A DNA stretch of 38,913 bases from Shewanella algicola (GCF_014648035.1 NZ_BMQI01000047.1:1-38913), one strand, 5' to 3'; shown: positions 8,119 to 17,411, counted from the first letter of the stretch. Notes: generated by a model from the letters alone, not told the origin. Numbers and translations are program-made.

Positions 8119-10160
8119 ATGAAAAACATATTTAGCTTAGACACTATCAGTAAAAAATTACTCTTTATTTTGATGAGTGTTGCGATTGTTTCAACGGTGA
8201 TCGTCACCTTAGTGTTTAGTGCTTATGAGCTGACTTCAGCCAAACGCGAACAAGTGCAAAGCTTACAAAGCCTGTCTGACATGCTTTCGCCTAACATTAC
8301 CGCCGCAGTGTTATTTGATGACCAAGAAACGATTAAAGAGCTCATTAAGCCTGTACTGCTTCGCTCTGATATTTTGTCTATCAATGTCACCAACATAGAA
8401 AACCAAGTTTTAGGACAATTGTTTGCCACAAATGTCAGCAAAGACACACTAAGCAACAATGAAAATCTCACCAACATAACCACACCATTAACCCTTGATA
8501 ACCAAGATTATGGCTACTTAACCATCATTGCCGATGACAGTTATATTGAGGAAAGGATCGCGTTTTACATCAAGTTTCTGTTGTTTCTATTGTTATCAAC
8601 CTTTGCGGTAAGTTTGTTTTTATCGCTATTTTTACAACGCAAGTTTTTAAGCCCCATTTTATACCTTGCTGATACCGCTGATAAAATCACCACTTCACAT
8701 GATTATAGTTTACGCGCAAAGCAACACTCCAAAGATGAAATTGGCCAATTAGCCACCTGTTTTAACAGTATGTTAGACACCATCGAGCAGCGTGAAAGCG
8801 TGCTTGAAAGCCAAGTAAAATCACGTACTGAAGAACTCGAAAATGCCAATATTCAATTGCACGAATTTGCTTACCAAGACGGTTTAACTAACCTACCTAA
8901 CCGGCGTTATTTTATAAAAAGCTACAATCCTTGCTTGAAATCGACGACATGCATTTTGCGCTGATCTTTATTGATCTTGACGGCTTTAAAGACATTAATG
9001 ACACATTAGGTCACGACCACGGTGACTTACTGTTACATCAGGTGGCAAAACGCTTACGTAACTGTGTGCGTAATCATGATACCGTCGCGAGACTTGGCGG
9101 CGATGAGTTTACCTTGATCATTGAAGGTATTAACGATGTTGAGCGAGCCAGTGAAATCGCTGAAAAAGTCAAACAAAGCCTAATGCAATGTATCACCATC
9201 AATGGAGCACAAGTCTATGTTACTGGCAGTATTGGTTTAACATTTTACCCCGCTGATGGGCGCAGCGTTGAAGACTTAGTGAAACATGCAGACCAAGCCA
9301 TGTACTTGTCAAAAAGCAAAGGACGTAATCGTTACGAATTTTTTTCTTATATCATTGAAGAGCAAGCAATAGAGAAGCGTCGTATTCTTGAAGAAATCCG
9401 CGTTGCACTTAGCGAAGATCAGTTTGTTTTATATTACCAACCCATTTTTGACCTAGACGGTATTAATGTTAGCAAAGCAGAAGCGCTTATCCGCTGGCAG
9501 CACCCTCAGCATGGGTTAATCGGCCCTAATGAGTTTATCCCTATGGCGGAGCAAAATGGCCTGATTGAAGATATTGGTAACTGGGTGAGAGAGCAAGCAA
9601 TTCACGATGCTGCGCAATGGTATTATATATCGGGCCAAATAATGCAAGTCAGTGTAAATTGTTCACCACTGCAATTTGATCGCGCCGGACAATGGGTAGA
9701 CGATTGGGTTTTAGCCTGCAATAAACAAGGTTTACCAAGAGACACTATGGTGATTGAAGTCACTGAAAATACCTTAATGGATCCAGAGTCTCCTATCCAG
9801 CAACAAATGCATCGATTGAGCCATAACGGTATCGACATTGCCATTGACGATTTTGGCGTGGGTTACTCATCTTTGGCTTATTTACAACGACTAGATATCG
9901 ATATTTTAAAAATCGACCGCTCTTTTATTCAGCACATGGAAACCAATGAAAGTAGCATTGCATTGGTCAGAGCGATTATCACTATGGCCAGTCACTTAAA
10001 AGTACAAGTGGTGGCTGAAGGAGTTGAAACCACAGGGCAGCACCAGATATTACAACAGCTGTCGTGTGACTATTTACAAGGGTATTTGTTCGCTAAACCT
10101 ATGCCTAAAGACCAGTTTACCGAGTTATACATTACCCCTTTAACCCCAACAGCCAGCTAA
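8119..10160 (+). pseudogene. CHASE8-like/HAMP-GGDEF-EAL protein, frameshifted near 8915
   Basis: Encodes a YfiN-like membrane protein with an added EAL domain, but in two frames. Frame one (ATG 8119 to TGA 8964) gives a transmembrane helix, a CHASE8-like periplasmic domain, a second helix (about residues 150-175), HAMP and the start of GGDEF (DGLTNLPNRRYF). The rest of GGDEF and EAL continues in the -1 frame (open across about 8910-10160). Restoring one base in the T4 or A5 run at 8909-8920 rejoins them as NRRYFIKKLQSLLEID. The remainder is intact: GGDEF with an upstream RNHD inhibitory site, and EAL with EALIRW, EVTEN, DDFGVGYSS and VAEGVET. It may be a true recent mutation, a homopolymer sequencing error, or rarely a frameshifted product. 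The annotated 8092 frame begins at TTG inside the yfiR-like gene; ATG 8119 is preferred. Confidence 0.85.
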
Positions 10161-10166
10161 TCCATT

Positions 10167-13067
10167 TTACTGTTCAACGTGCAGATCACTATCGATATCA
10201 ATAGGCCAGGTAAAGCTAAAGCAGGCCCCTTTACCCTGAATGACTTCAAGACGAATATCACCGCCCATGGCAACGACTATTTTTTTCACAATAGCTAAAC
10301 CCATTCCACTGCCTTCAACTTCGTCACGAGGCTTTAAAGTTGTGAACATGGTAAACACTTTCTCTGAATACTGTTCAGGGATCCCAGGGCCATCGTCTGA
10401 CACAGTGAACTCATAAAATCGCCCTGTCGTTGTTACAGATACCGACACTGTACCATTGCCTGTATGGTGATGTTTTATGGCATTATTGATTAAGTTACGC
10501 AGCACTTGCTCTAACGGCACGCTAGTGGTGTCGATATCGCCAACTGTTGAGTTTAAGCCTAACGTAAAGGTATTTTGGGTGTTGCATAAATCAAATACAT
10601 TTTCGACGGCATCTTTAATATTAATAGTATGAATCGAATCCGCTTTTTTACCCGCTCTTGAATAGGTAAGCAAGTCATCGAGTAGCTTCTCCATACGGTT
10701 AATTCGGCCGCGCATTAACGTTAAATGCTCTGCATCTTCATCGCTAAGCTTGCCTTGTAAATCTTCTTCTAGCCAACTGGCTAACTGATCGATACCACGT
10801 AAAGGCGATTTAAGATCGTGTGAGGCAACATAAGCAAAGTTGTGTAATTCGGCGTTACTTCTCGACAGCTCCTCAAGGTAGTATTTACGTTCTGATATAT
10901 CTTGCATCGTGCCAGCCAGCTTAACTGCATTGCCGTTTTTATATTCAATTGTGCCCATTACTCTCACCCAAATCATCTTGCCTTTGGCATCGATAAAGCG
11001 CACTTCAACATCCCATGTTTTGCCCGTTTCAATGGCTTCAGCGAGTGTTTGACGAATAATAGGTTGTGATTCTGGGGTATAAAATTTAATTGCTTGTTCG
11101 ACGGTTAATGATGAACTTGGGGGTAAACCATAAATGCGATACGTTTCTTCTGAATAAAATAGGGTTTGGGTTGTAAGATCTAACTCCCAACCACCTATGC
11201 CAGCCATTTTACTGGTGCGATCAAGGTTATCCTTAAGCTTACTTATCGCTTTAGTTTTGCGTTCACGCTCAGTTAAATCAATTATGGATGACAGTAGTTT
11301 TTTACCTTTATGAATGTCTAACGTACACAAACCTATAGATAAAGGAAACACGCTGCCGTCTTTACATAATCCTTGAATATCATGGCGATCTGTATCAACG
11401 GTATCTTCTGCTGCAAAAATTGACTTCCGCCACGCTAAATGTTGCTCACGAAAAGATTCAGGCATTAGCATATCTATTTTATGCCCTAATAACTCCGCGC
11501 GAGAATAACCAAACAGTTTTTCTGTCTGTTTATTTACCAACTCAATAACACCGTCATAATCCACTAATAAAACGGCATTGGGTAAAGCGTCGACAACGCG
11601 CTCAAATACCTGTTCATATTGCTTTCTTAACGAGATATCAACAATGCCACAAATGGCTTGTAATTCGCCTTTGTAGTCAATCACACTTAGCCCTATCTCT
11701 AGTGGCACTTCGATACCGGTTTTATGTAAACCGCACACCTCGCGTCCACCTCCCATGTATTTTGTTTCTGGCTCAGCAAAGAAAGTGTGCATCAAATGGG
11801 GGTGCATTTGAGCAAAACTGGCGGGTAACAACGCCGATAAGTTCTGGCCTAACAACTCCATTTGAGCATAGCCAAAAATACGTGCTACTTGGGTGTTAGC
11901 TAACGTGATAACACCTTGGCAATTCACTACCATAATCCCGCTGGGAGCATGGCTTAAAATGGCATTAAGCTCTTGCTCCATTGTAACAACAGTATCTAAA
12001 TGTTGCTGCTGAGCCTTGAATTCGATATCTTTTTTAATGTTCCTAAAAAGTAGCATCAATATTCCAATCACCACCCAATACCAAAATACCATTAACGCTG
12101 TTTTGCTCATGGCTTTATCATTGTTTGCCACCGCAACCACAACGAGGTTGTTGTGCTGATGTTGAGCTGCGTAAATACTTGTCTTAGAAACTAAAGAAGC
12201 ATTAAGCCAGTGTAATAACTGCTTATCGTTTGTGTTTCTGTATACGCCATCAGCAGCAGTAAATTCATCTTGAAAGGTGTACCGATGGCCAAGGTTAAAC
12301 CCAAACGTTTTGCTGTTATCTGGATGAAACAAATAATCGCCATGAGCATTAGTGAGATACATCTGAATATCAGTATCAACGTTCACAGGGTCAATGGTTA
12401 AATGATCGAACAAGGATTGAGCTAAGACATTAACGACTATTTGGCCTGCCGCCTTTTTAGTTGATTTAGCTGTAACTATAGTGCTTACACGAATAACCGG
12501 CAGATAAGGTAATGCAATCTCACTATTTTCTTGGTTTAAATTAATCGGTGACACATAAACATCGCCGTCGGTTAATTTAGCGGTTTCGATAAAATACTCT
12601 CTGCTGCTTTTTTTCTGTAAATACGCTGGGGCAATAGTAACTAAATCGCCTTGGCGGCGATCAACACGTATCGTTTCAAAGCCGCTTTGGTTATCGATAT
12701 AACGCAGTTGATTGAGCGCTGGTATGCTGTGCATATAATGCTTGAACACATCTGTTAACGCATCTTTATGGCGCTTTAATTGTGCTTGGTTCTCAGGTTC
12801 AACGACTGATTTTTGACTTAACGTTGCAACAGCCTTAGTGTCTGCCAGCTTGGACAAAAATAATGTTTCGCGCTTTAAGTTTTCAATATGCTCACGCAAT
12901 AAATTCGCTTTCGCATGAGACACATTATCGAGTTCATGTTGAATGATGCGCACTTGATGCCAGTAAACAACATGGCACAGAGCCAACATAAGCATCACGG
13001 CTAATAGGAGTACCACCGATAATGAATGCAATTTAAACTTAGACAGTAACGAAAAGTGCTTTAACAT
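10167..13067 (-). CDS. Membrane sensor histidine kinase with three PAS domains
   Basis: A 966-residue inner-membrane kinase: TM1 (about residues 15-37), a ~280-residue periplasmic region of dCache type with DxxSGFETIRVDRRQ, TM2 (about 323-342), three PAS domains (about 368-480, 488-600, 615-727), HisKA with the phospho-acceptor in VASHDLKSPLR (His750), and an HATPase domain (DDGPGIP, GSGMGLAIVKKI). I chose ATG 13067, with GAG 6 nt upstream, over a TTG 24 bases earlier. It is the last gene of an operon with two response-regulator genes and is the obvious phosphodonor for them. The kinase core resembles those of bacteriophytochromes, but there is no GAF/PHY chromophore module. Its stop is 6 bp from that of the convergent GGDEF-EAL gene. 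Confidence 0.93.
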   Translation of the reverse strand: MLKHFSLLSKFKLHSLSVVLLLAVMLMLALCHVVYWHQVRIIQHELDNVSHAKANLLREHIENLKRETLFLSKLADTKAVATLSQKSVVEPENQAQLKRHKDALTDVFKHYMHSIPALNQLRYIDNQSGFETIRVDRRQGDLVTIAPAYLQKKSSREYFIETAKLTDGDVYVSPINLNQENSEIALPYLPVIRVSTIVTAKSTKKAAGQIVVNVLAQSLFDHLTIDPVNVDTDIQMYLTNAHGDYLFHPDNSKTFGFNLGHRYTFQDEFTAADGVYRNTNDKQLLHWLNASLVSKTSIYAAQHQHNNLVVVAVANNDKAMSKTALMVFWYWVVIGILMLLFRNIKKDIEFKAQQQHLDTVVTMEQELNAILSHAPSGIMVVNCQGVITLANTQVARIFGYAQMELLGQNLSALLPASFAQMHPHLMHTFFAEPETKYMGGGREVCGLHKTGIEVPLEIGLSVIDYKGELQAICGIVDISLRKQYEQVFERVVDALPNAVLLVDYDGVIELVNKQTEKLFGYSRAELLGHKIDMLMPESFREQHLAWRKSIFAAEDTVDTDRHDIQGLCKDGSVFPLSIGLCTLDIHKGKKLLSSIIDLTERERKTKAISKLKDNLDRTSKMAGIGGWELDLTTQTLFYSEETYRIYGLPPSSSLTVEQAIKFYTPESQPIIRQTLAEAIETGKTWDVEVRFIDAKGKMIWVRVMGTIEYKNGNAVKLAGTMQDISERKYYLEELSRSNAELHNFAYVASHDLKSPLRGIDQLASWLEEDLQGKLSDEDAEHLTLMRGRINRMEKLLDDLLTYSRAGKKADSIHTINIKDAVENVFDLCNTQNTFTLGLNSTVGDIDTTSVPLEQVLRNLINNAIKHHHTGNGTVSVSVTTTGRFYEFTVSDDGPGIPEQYSEKVFTMFTTLKPRDEVEGSGMGLAIVKKIVVAMGGDIRLEVIQGKGACFSFTWPIDIDSDLHVEQ

Positions 13068-13108
13068 AATAATCTCGATGAGTTTCAGCAAAAAACATTA
13101 ATGACCTG

Positions 13109-14848
13109 TTATTTAACTAAATACTGGGACTCAAAATCATGGGCACTAATCGGTTTTGAGTAAAAATAGCCTTGTATTAAATCGCATCCTTGAGCCTGAC
13201 AAAACGCAAGTTGTTCAGCGGTTTCAACCCCTTCTGCAATAACAGATAAACCGAGATATTTGGCAAATTTGATCATGGCTTCAAGCACTTTATCCTGTGA
13301 GCGTTTTTGCTCATAAGCGGCAATAAAACTCTTATCCACTTTTAATGAGTTGATCGGAAATAGGTGTAAATGCTTAATCGATGAATAGCCAGTGCCAAAG
13401 TCATCCAAGGATAACTTTATCCCCTTTTGAGTCAATTCAATAAGCCTTCCAACTATGTTTTCAGGGCTATGGATAATCGAACTTTCCGTGATTTCTAACT
13501 CCAAGCAACTTGGCGATAAATCACATGACGTGAGCACATCGGAAACCAGATTGAGTAAATTGATATCTTGCAATTGAAAGGTAGATAAATTGACCGACAT
13601 GGTTAATTCATCATCATTTAGGTGATATTGGCGCTGCCAATGCTTTAATTGATGACTGGCGGTATGCAATACCCACTGACCGATATTACCAATCAGGTTT
13701 AACTCTTCGGCTAGCTCAAGAAACGAGTAAGGCTTGAGCAAACCTTCGGTAGGATGTTGCCAACGCACTAGCGCCTCAACTCCTTTCACTTTTTGTGTTT
13801 GAGTACAAATCTGTGGTTGGTAATGCACCACAAACTGATTTAGCGAAAGCGCTTGATGAATGTCTTGCTCTAATAAGTTTTTTCTTTGTGTTTCTTGATG
13901 CAGTAGATGGTTATATAAACACACTTTATTGCGGCCGGTTTGCTTGGCTTTATACATTGCAATATCGGCACATTTCATCATGGTTTCAGGGGTTGCAGCA
14001 AATGTCCCTAAAATGGATACCCCAATACTCGCGGTGACTGAAAAGTTATGATTTCCAACTTGCAAAGGCTCACTGAGTGCATCGATCACTTTATTAGCAA
14101 TAATCTGAGTTTGCTTTTCATCGTTAATACATTGCGCTAAAATAACAAATTCATCGCCACCGAGTCGTGCTAAGCAATCACCTTCGTTGACAACCGACGC
14201 CAATTTAGCGGCTACGGTCTGCAATAGTTTGTCACCTACGGTGTGACCTAAAAAGTCATTCACTTTTTTAAAATTGTCTAAATCAATAAAAAATAGCGCG
14301 ATATTAGAGGCAGTAAACAACACCCTGTCACAAGCATCTTTGAGCGTTTTTTCAAAAGTATAGCGATTAATTAATTGGGTTAATGAGTCTCGCTTTGCTA
14401 GCCATTCTAAGGCGTTATTTTTTTCACGAACCACACCTTCAAGCAGCTGACGATGCTGTGCCTGGCTTATCGTCCGGTTTAGCCGCCCTGAATTGACTTC
14501 TGATTTTAATATAAAATCATGCGCACCCACATTAAGGGCATTCAATGACAGAATTTCATCTTCGTGTTGACTCACCATAATGATGGTTGCATCGGTTGCC
14601 TTGCGCATTAATAGCTTTTTAATCAAGGCTAAACCATCAATGTCTGGTAAGCGATAATCTATTAATAATACATCTACTTCATGTTTATCAAACTGGCTTA
14701 AGCCTTCTTCGCCTGTTTGCGCTTCTATAATAAAAATAGGCCGCTGGCTCGACATTAACGCCCGCCGAATTGACTTTCGGTCGATGGCATCATCATCAAT
14801 GATTAACAGGGTAATTGGTTGCTCAAGATTGGCAGCAGTATTATTCAT
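13109..14848 (-). CDS. Response regulator with REC-GGDEF-EAL domains
   Basis: A 579-residue cytoplasmic protein. REC occupies about residues 10-125 with acidic DDD (18-20), phospho-acceptor Asp64 in LLIDYRLPD and Lys in FILKSE. GGDEF is at 230-234 (LARLGGDEFVIL); the position of the RxxD inhibitory site reads NEGD, so product inhibition is probably lost. EAL begins at 358 (VEALVRWQHP) and has EITESS, LDDFGTGYSS, LKVDKSFI and IAEGVET, so both domains look catalytically complete. Start ATG 14848 overlaps the stop of the upstream regulator gene by 8 nt (ATGAATAA) and has GGAG upstream; an in-frame start at 14896 would bury 16 residues in that gene. It presumably makes or degrades c-di-GMP under control of the downstream kinase. 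Confidence 0.93.
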   Translation of the reverse strand: MNNTAANLEQPITLLIIDDDAIDRKSIRRALMSSQRPIFIIEAQTGEEGLSQFDKHEVDVLLIDYRLPDIDGLALIKKLLMRKATDATIIMVSQHEDEILSLNALNVGAHDFILKSEVNSGRLNRTISQAQHRQLLEGVVREKNNALEWLAKRDSLTQLINRYTFEKTLKDACDRVLFTASNIALFFIDLDNFKKVNDFLGHTVGDKLLQTVAAKLASVVNEGDCLARLGGDEFVILAQCINDEKQTQIIANKVIDALSEPLQVGNHNFSVTASIGVSILGTFAATPETMMKCADIAMYKAKQTGRNKVCLYNHLLHQETQRKNLLEQDIHQALSLNQFVVHYQPQICTQTQKVKGVEALVRWQHPTEGLLKPYSFLELAEELNLIGNIGQWVLHTASHQLKHWQRQYHLNDDELTMSVNLSTFQLQDINLLNLVSDVLTSCDLSPSCLELEITESSIIHSPENIVGRLIELTQKGIKLSLDDFGTGYSSIKHLHLFPINSLKVDKSFIAAYEQKRSQDKVLEAMIKFAKYLGLSVIAEGVETAEQLAFCQAQGCDLIQGYFYSKPISAHDFESQYLVK

Positions 14849-15278
14849 AGACAGGTAACTCCACCACTCGCCAGTAATGACCGAGCATATCGACAATATT
14901 TAAAAATGACTCGCCAACTTGTTTTTTAACCATATAACCGGCCACATTTTTTTTATAAGCGAGGATTTTATCTTGATCGTCACTCGATGTAGTTAGCATA
15001 AACACTACGCTGTCAGAGAGAGAATCGTCGGCTCGGATCGCTTTTAAAAACTCAATACCGCCCATACGAGGCATATTGATATCAAGCAAAATAATGAAAG
15101 GCTTGGGGATCGCTTTTTTGTGAAGTAAATCGAGTGCTTCGATACCATCACGAGCGCGAACAGTTGGATTGGCAATTTTAAGTTTTTTAAGGGCTCTTTC
15201 AATCCCTATAACATCAACATCGTCATCATCGATGATAAATATTGTCACATGCTTGTGTGGCAGTTCGCATCCATTCAT
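14841..15278 (-). CDS. Single-domain response regulator (Rcp1-like)
   Basis: A 145-residue stand-alone receiver domain. Conserved sites: acidic cluster IIDDDDVD (about residues 16-22), phospho-acceptor Asp66 in ILLDINMPRMGG, Thr in MLTTSSD and Lys near AGYMVKK. The LLDINMPRM and EFLKAIR signature is typical of the small regulators that partner phytochrome-type histidine kinases, in line with the kinase at the end of this operon. It has no output domain and could act as phosphate shuttle or competitor for the REC-GGDEF-EAL protein. The stop overlaps the next gene's ATG, so translation is likely coupled. The start ATG at 15278 is followed by MNGCEL; GAGAGCAACTT upstream is a weak ribosome-binding site. 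Confidence 0.92.
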   Translation of the reverse strand: MNGCELPHKHVTIFIIDDDDVDVIGIERALKKLKIANPTVRARDGIEALDLLHKKAIPKPFIILLDINMPRMGGIEFLKAIRADDSLSDSVVFMLTTSSDDQDKILAYKKNVAGYMVKKQVGESFLNIVDMLGHYWRVVELPVYE

Positions 15279-15591
15279 AAGTTGCTCTCAATCCTTGAAA
15301 TACAATTTTTTGGGGTCTTTCATTTGACTATACAGCCCACTGAAAAATCAGTTGAGCAAGTGTTAAAGTATTTTAAACTGGCACTAAAAAATCGACTTAA
15401 CCTAACAAACTTGTAAATAGTGCTAGCAAGCACATCTGAGGTTATGTATTAAGGTTACGGTTCAGTATGGCTGTTGTTCAGTATAAAAGGCTATTCTAAT
15501 GAATAAGCCCACGCTTTAGCAATGGGCTTGATATAATCTTCTATGCAAAATAAGACGAGCTTATAAGATAAAGTTCTTACTCTACTTTTGC
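15279..15591. other. Intergenic region between the response-regulator operon and acuI
   Basis: 313 bp without a recognisable gene. The operon promoter for the leftward regulator-kinase genes should lie here, but no clear -35/-10 pair was identified. A 7-bp hairpin (15505-15511 with 15523-15529, AAGCCCA/TGGGCTT, 11-nt loop) lies ~60 bp beyond the acuI stop; it lacks a clean U-tract and is at best a weak terminator of the acuI transcript. Confidence 0.5.
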
Positions 15592-16575
15592 CTAACCATT
15601 TACATCGACCACAACACGGCCACGCACTTTACCGTCCATCAAGTCACTCGCCACAGCTTGCGCTTCAGCTAAACTCACTTCTTGAACAATATCGTCAAAT
15701 ACTGAGGGTTCAATAATGCCAGCCAAACGTTGCCATGCTTCAACTCTATCAGCAATAGGGCGCATTACGCTGTCTACACCAGCAAGAGTGATGCCACGTA
15801 AAATGAACGGCGCTACGCTCGCAGGTAAATCCATGCCTTGAGCCAAACCACAAGCTGCAACCGTACCGCCATATTTAGTACTGGCACATACATTGGCTAA
15901 TGTATGGCTACCAACAGAATCTACCGCACCAGCCCAACGCTCTTTGGCTAAAGGACGACCCGGCTCTGATAGCGTCGCTCTATCGATAATCTCACTGGCA
16001 CCCAGTTTTTTAAGGTAATCGCTTTCATCTACACGGCCTGTTGACGCAACCACGGTGTAGCCGAGCTTGGCTAAAATAGCAATGGCAAAACTGCCTACAC
16101 CACCATTAGCGCCTGTCACTAAAATTTCACCTTTATCTGGCGTGACACCATTTTTTTCAAGGGCGATAACACACAACATTGCGGTATAGCCTGCCGTGCC
16201 AATAGCCATCGCCTGGCGAGGAGTAAACGCACTTGGCAATGCAATTAACCAATCACTTTTTAAACGGGCTTTAGTCGCTAAACCACCGCAATGGGTTTCA
16301 CCCACGCCAAAACCATTTAACAACACAGTATCACCAGCACTAAATTTATCGCTGTCACTGTGCTCAACAATACCTACTAAATCGATACCAGGCACCATAG
16401 GAAAACTACGTACCACAGGCGCTTTACCCGTAATAGCAAGTGCATCTTTGTAGTTTAATGTGCTGTAGAGCACGTTCACGGTAACGTCGCCTTCAGGCAG
16501 TACTGACTCATCGACATTTTTAACGGTAGTGCGATAACCTTGGTCATCTTTTTCAATTAGCATTGCATTAAACAT
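15592..16575 (-). CDS. acuI: Acryloyl-CoA reductase, YhdH/AcuI family
   Basis: A 327-residue zinc-free medium-chain dehydrogenase/reductase. YhdH/AcuI enzymes reduce toxic acryloyl-CoA to propanoyl-CoA with NADPH, for instance during DMSP catabolism in marine bacteria. Seen here: an N-terminal GroES-like part with STLNYKDALA and PMVPGIDLVG, and a Rossmann core with the nucleotide-binding loop TGANGGVGSFAIAI (about residues 153-166), GWAGAVDSVG and GAVAACGLAQG-type segments; length matches the family. The ATG at 16575 is preceded by AGGAG at 6 nt and by a palindromic operator at 16591-16605. An AcuR-like repressor gene lies immediately upstream in the same direction. No DMSP lyase gene is visible in the window, so acrylate may come from elsewhere. 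Confidence 0.9.
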   Translation of the reverse strand: MFNAMLIEKDDQGYRTTVKNVDESVLPEGDVTVNVLYSTLNYKDALAITGKAPVVRSFPMVPGIDLVGIVEHSDSDKFSAGDTVLLNGFGVGETHCGGLATKARLKSDWLIALPSAFTPRQAMAIGTAGYTAMLCVIALEKNGVTPDKGEILVTGANGGVGSFAIAILAKLGYTVVASTGRVDESDYLKKLGASEIIDRATLSEPGRPLAKERWAGAVDSVGSHTLANVCASTKYGGTVAACGLAQGMDLPASVAPFILRGITLAGVDSVMRPIADRVEAWQRLAGIIEPSVFDDIVQEVSLAEAQAVASDLMDGKVRGRVVVDVNG

Positions 16576-16590
16576 GATTCGCTCCTAATT

Positions 16591-16605
16591 TAGACTGGTC
16601 GTCTA
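16591..16605. promoter_or_regulatory. Operator of the AcuR-like repressor at acuI
   Basis: Palindrome TAGACTGGTCGTCTA (TAGAC-N5-GTCTA), 15 bp upstream of the acuI start and next to its ribosome-binding site. The same arms recur before the regulator gene at 17279-17293, and on the minus strand the two share ATAGACG..C.GTCTAA. Binding here would block transcription of acuI just downstream of a TATTAAT -10 candidate. Confidence 0.8.
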
Positions 16606-16628
16606 TTAATAGTTAAAAAATTTTACGT

Positions 16629-17267
16629 TTACATTTTTTTTGGTAAAGCTGCGATAAATAAATCGCAAAAATTATCCAGTGGTGTGCCGCTCTCTACCAG
16701 CTTAGCTCGGCTGACAGCGCCTTCCCAACCCACCCAAAAGTTCTCAGCTAATAACTGACAATCTGCATCAGCAGCGATTTGCCCCTGCGCTACGGCATAC
16801 TCAAGACATTTTGCTAAGCAATTTTGCCAACTGGCAAATATAGCAATTAATTGCGGCCTAAAACTCTCAGGTAATACTCCAACCTCTTGCCCTAAGTTAC
16901 CGACTAAACAACCACGTTTAAAATCATGGCGAGTCATCCCCGCTTTAGCGTCTGCCACAAAATGACGGATCCGAGTTAACGGCGGGTGAGCATCATCGTA
17001 AAGATGGGTGGTTAATTTAGTTAAAAAGTAATCAGCATAGTTTTGCAATACAGCCTGACCAAACGCTTCTTTACTGGCAAAGTAATGATAGAAAGAGCCT
17101 TTAGGTACCCCAACCTTTTTTAAAATAGGCTCAATACCTGACGAGGCAAAGCCTTGTTCAGTAAGCTGTTCAAGGCCGCTACGAATAAGCGCAGCCCGAG
17201 TATCTGGATTTTCTCGAGATACTTTTGGTGGTCGACCTCTGCGAGGTTTGGCGTTTTCTACATTCAT
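16629..17267 (-). CDS. TetR-family repressor, AcuR-like
   Basis: A 212-residue TetR/AcrR-type regulator. The basic N-terminus (PRRGRPPK) precedes an HTH with VGVPKGSFYHYFASKEAFG (about residues 55-75), the signature of this subgroup, and a ligand-binding part with GCLVGNLGQEVG and PESFRPQL, which I recall from AcuR, the acrylate-responsive repressor of acuI operons. The gene is directly upstream of acuI, and identical operator arms precede both, so autorepression and control of acuI are expected, with acrylate as plausible inducer. Start is uncertain: ATG 17267 gives a family-like N-terminus, ATG 17276 adds three residues, and neither has a good Shine-Dalgarno sequence; an ATG at 17336 would span the operator and is rejected. 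Confidence 0.88.
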   Translation of the reverse strand: MNVENAKPRRGRPPKVSRENPDTRAALIRSGLEQLTEQGFASSGIEPILKKVGVPKGSFYHYFASKEAFGQAVLQNYADYFLTKLTTHLYDDAHPPLTRIRHFVADAKAGMTRHDFKRGCLVGNLGQEVGVLPESFRPQLIAIFASWQNCLAKCLEYAVAQGQIAADADCQLLAENFWVGWEGAVSRAKLVESGTPLDNFCDLFIAALPKKM

Positions 17268-17278
17268 TAAATACATAT

Positions 17279-17293
17279 TAGACCGAACGTCTA
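17279..17293. promoter_or_regulatory. Autoregulatory operator of the AcuR-like gene
   Basis: Palindrome TAGACCGAACGTCTA, eleven bases before the preferred start at 17267, matching the acuI operator in both arms and the N5 spacing. On the minus strand it follows TATTTAAT, a possible -10, in the same arrangement as at acuI. Confidence 0.8.
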
Positions 17294-17411
17294 TTAAATA
17301 GCAATGTTCGATATTAAAAATCATGTAATGGTGCAATAAAACTGACAGTTTCGTGATTTACTTGCCTCTCAAACACTACGCTACTGATTACGCATATCAC
17401 CCCCCAAATTG

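Noticed and set aside
8910..8925. Programmed -1 ribosomal frameshifting in the YfiN-like gene
   Set aside because: The 0-frame codons (TTT ATA AAA AGC) do not form an X-XXY-YYZ heptamer and no clear stimulatory hairpin follows; a one-base deletion or sequencing error is simpler.
10167..13067. Bacteriophytochrome photoreceptor
   Set aside because: The kinase core is similar, but the sensor part is a dCache-like periplasmic region and three PAS domains, with no GAF/PHY chromophore-binding segment.
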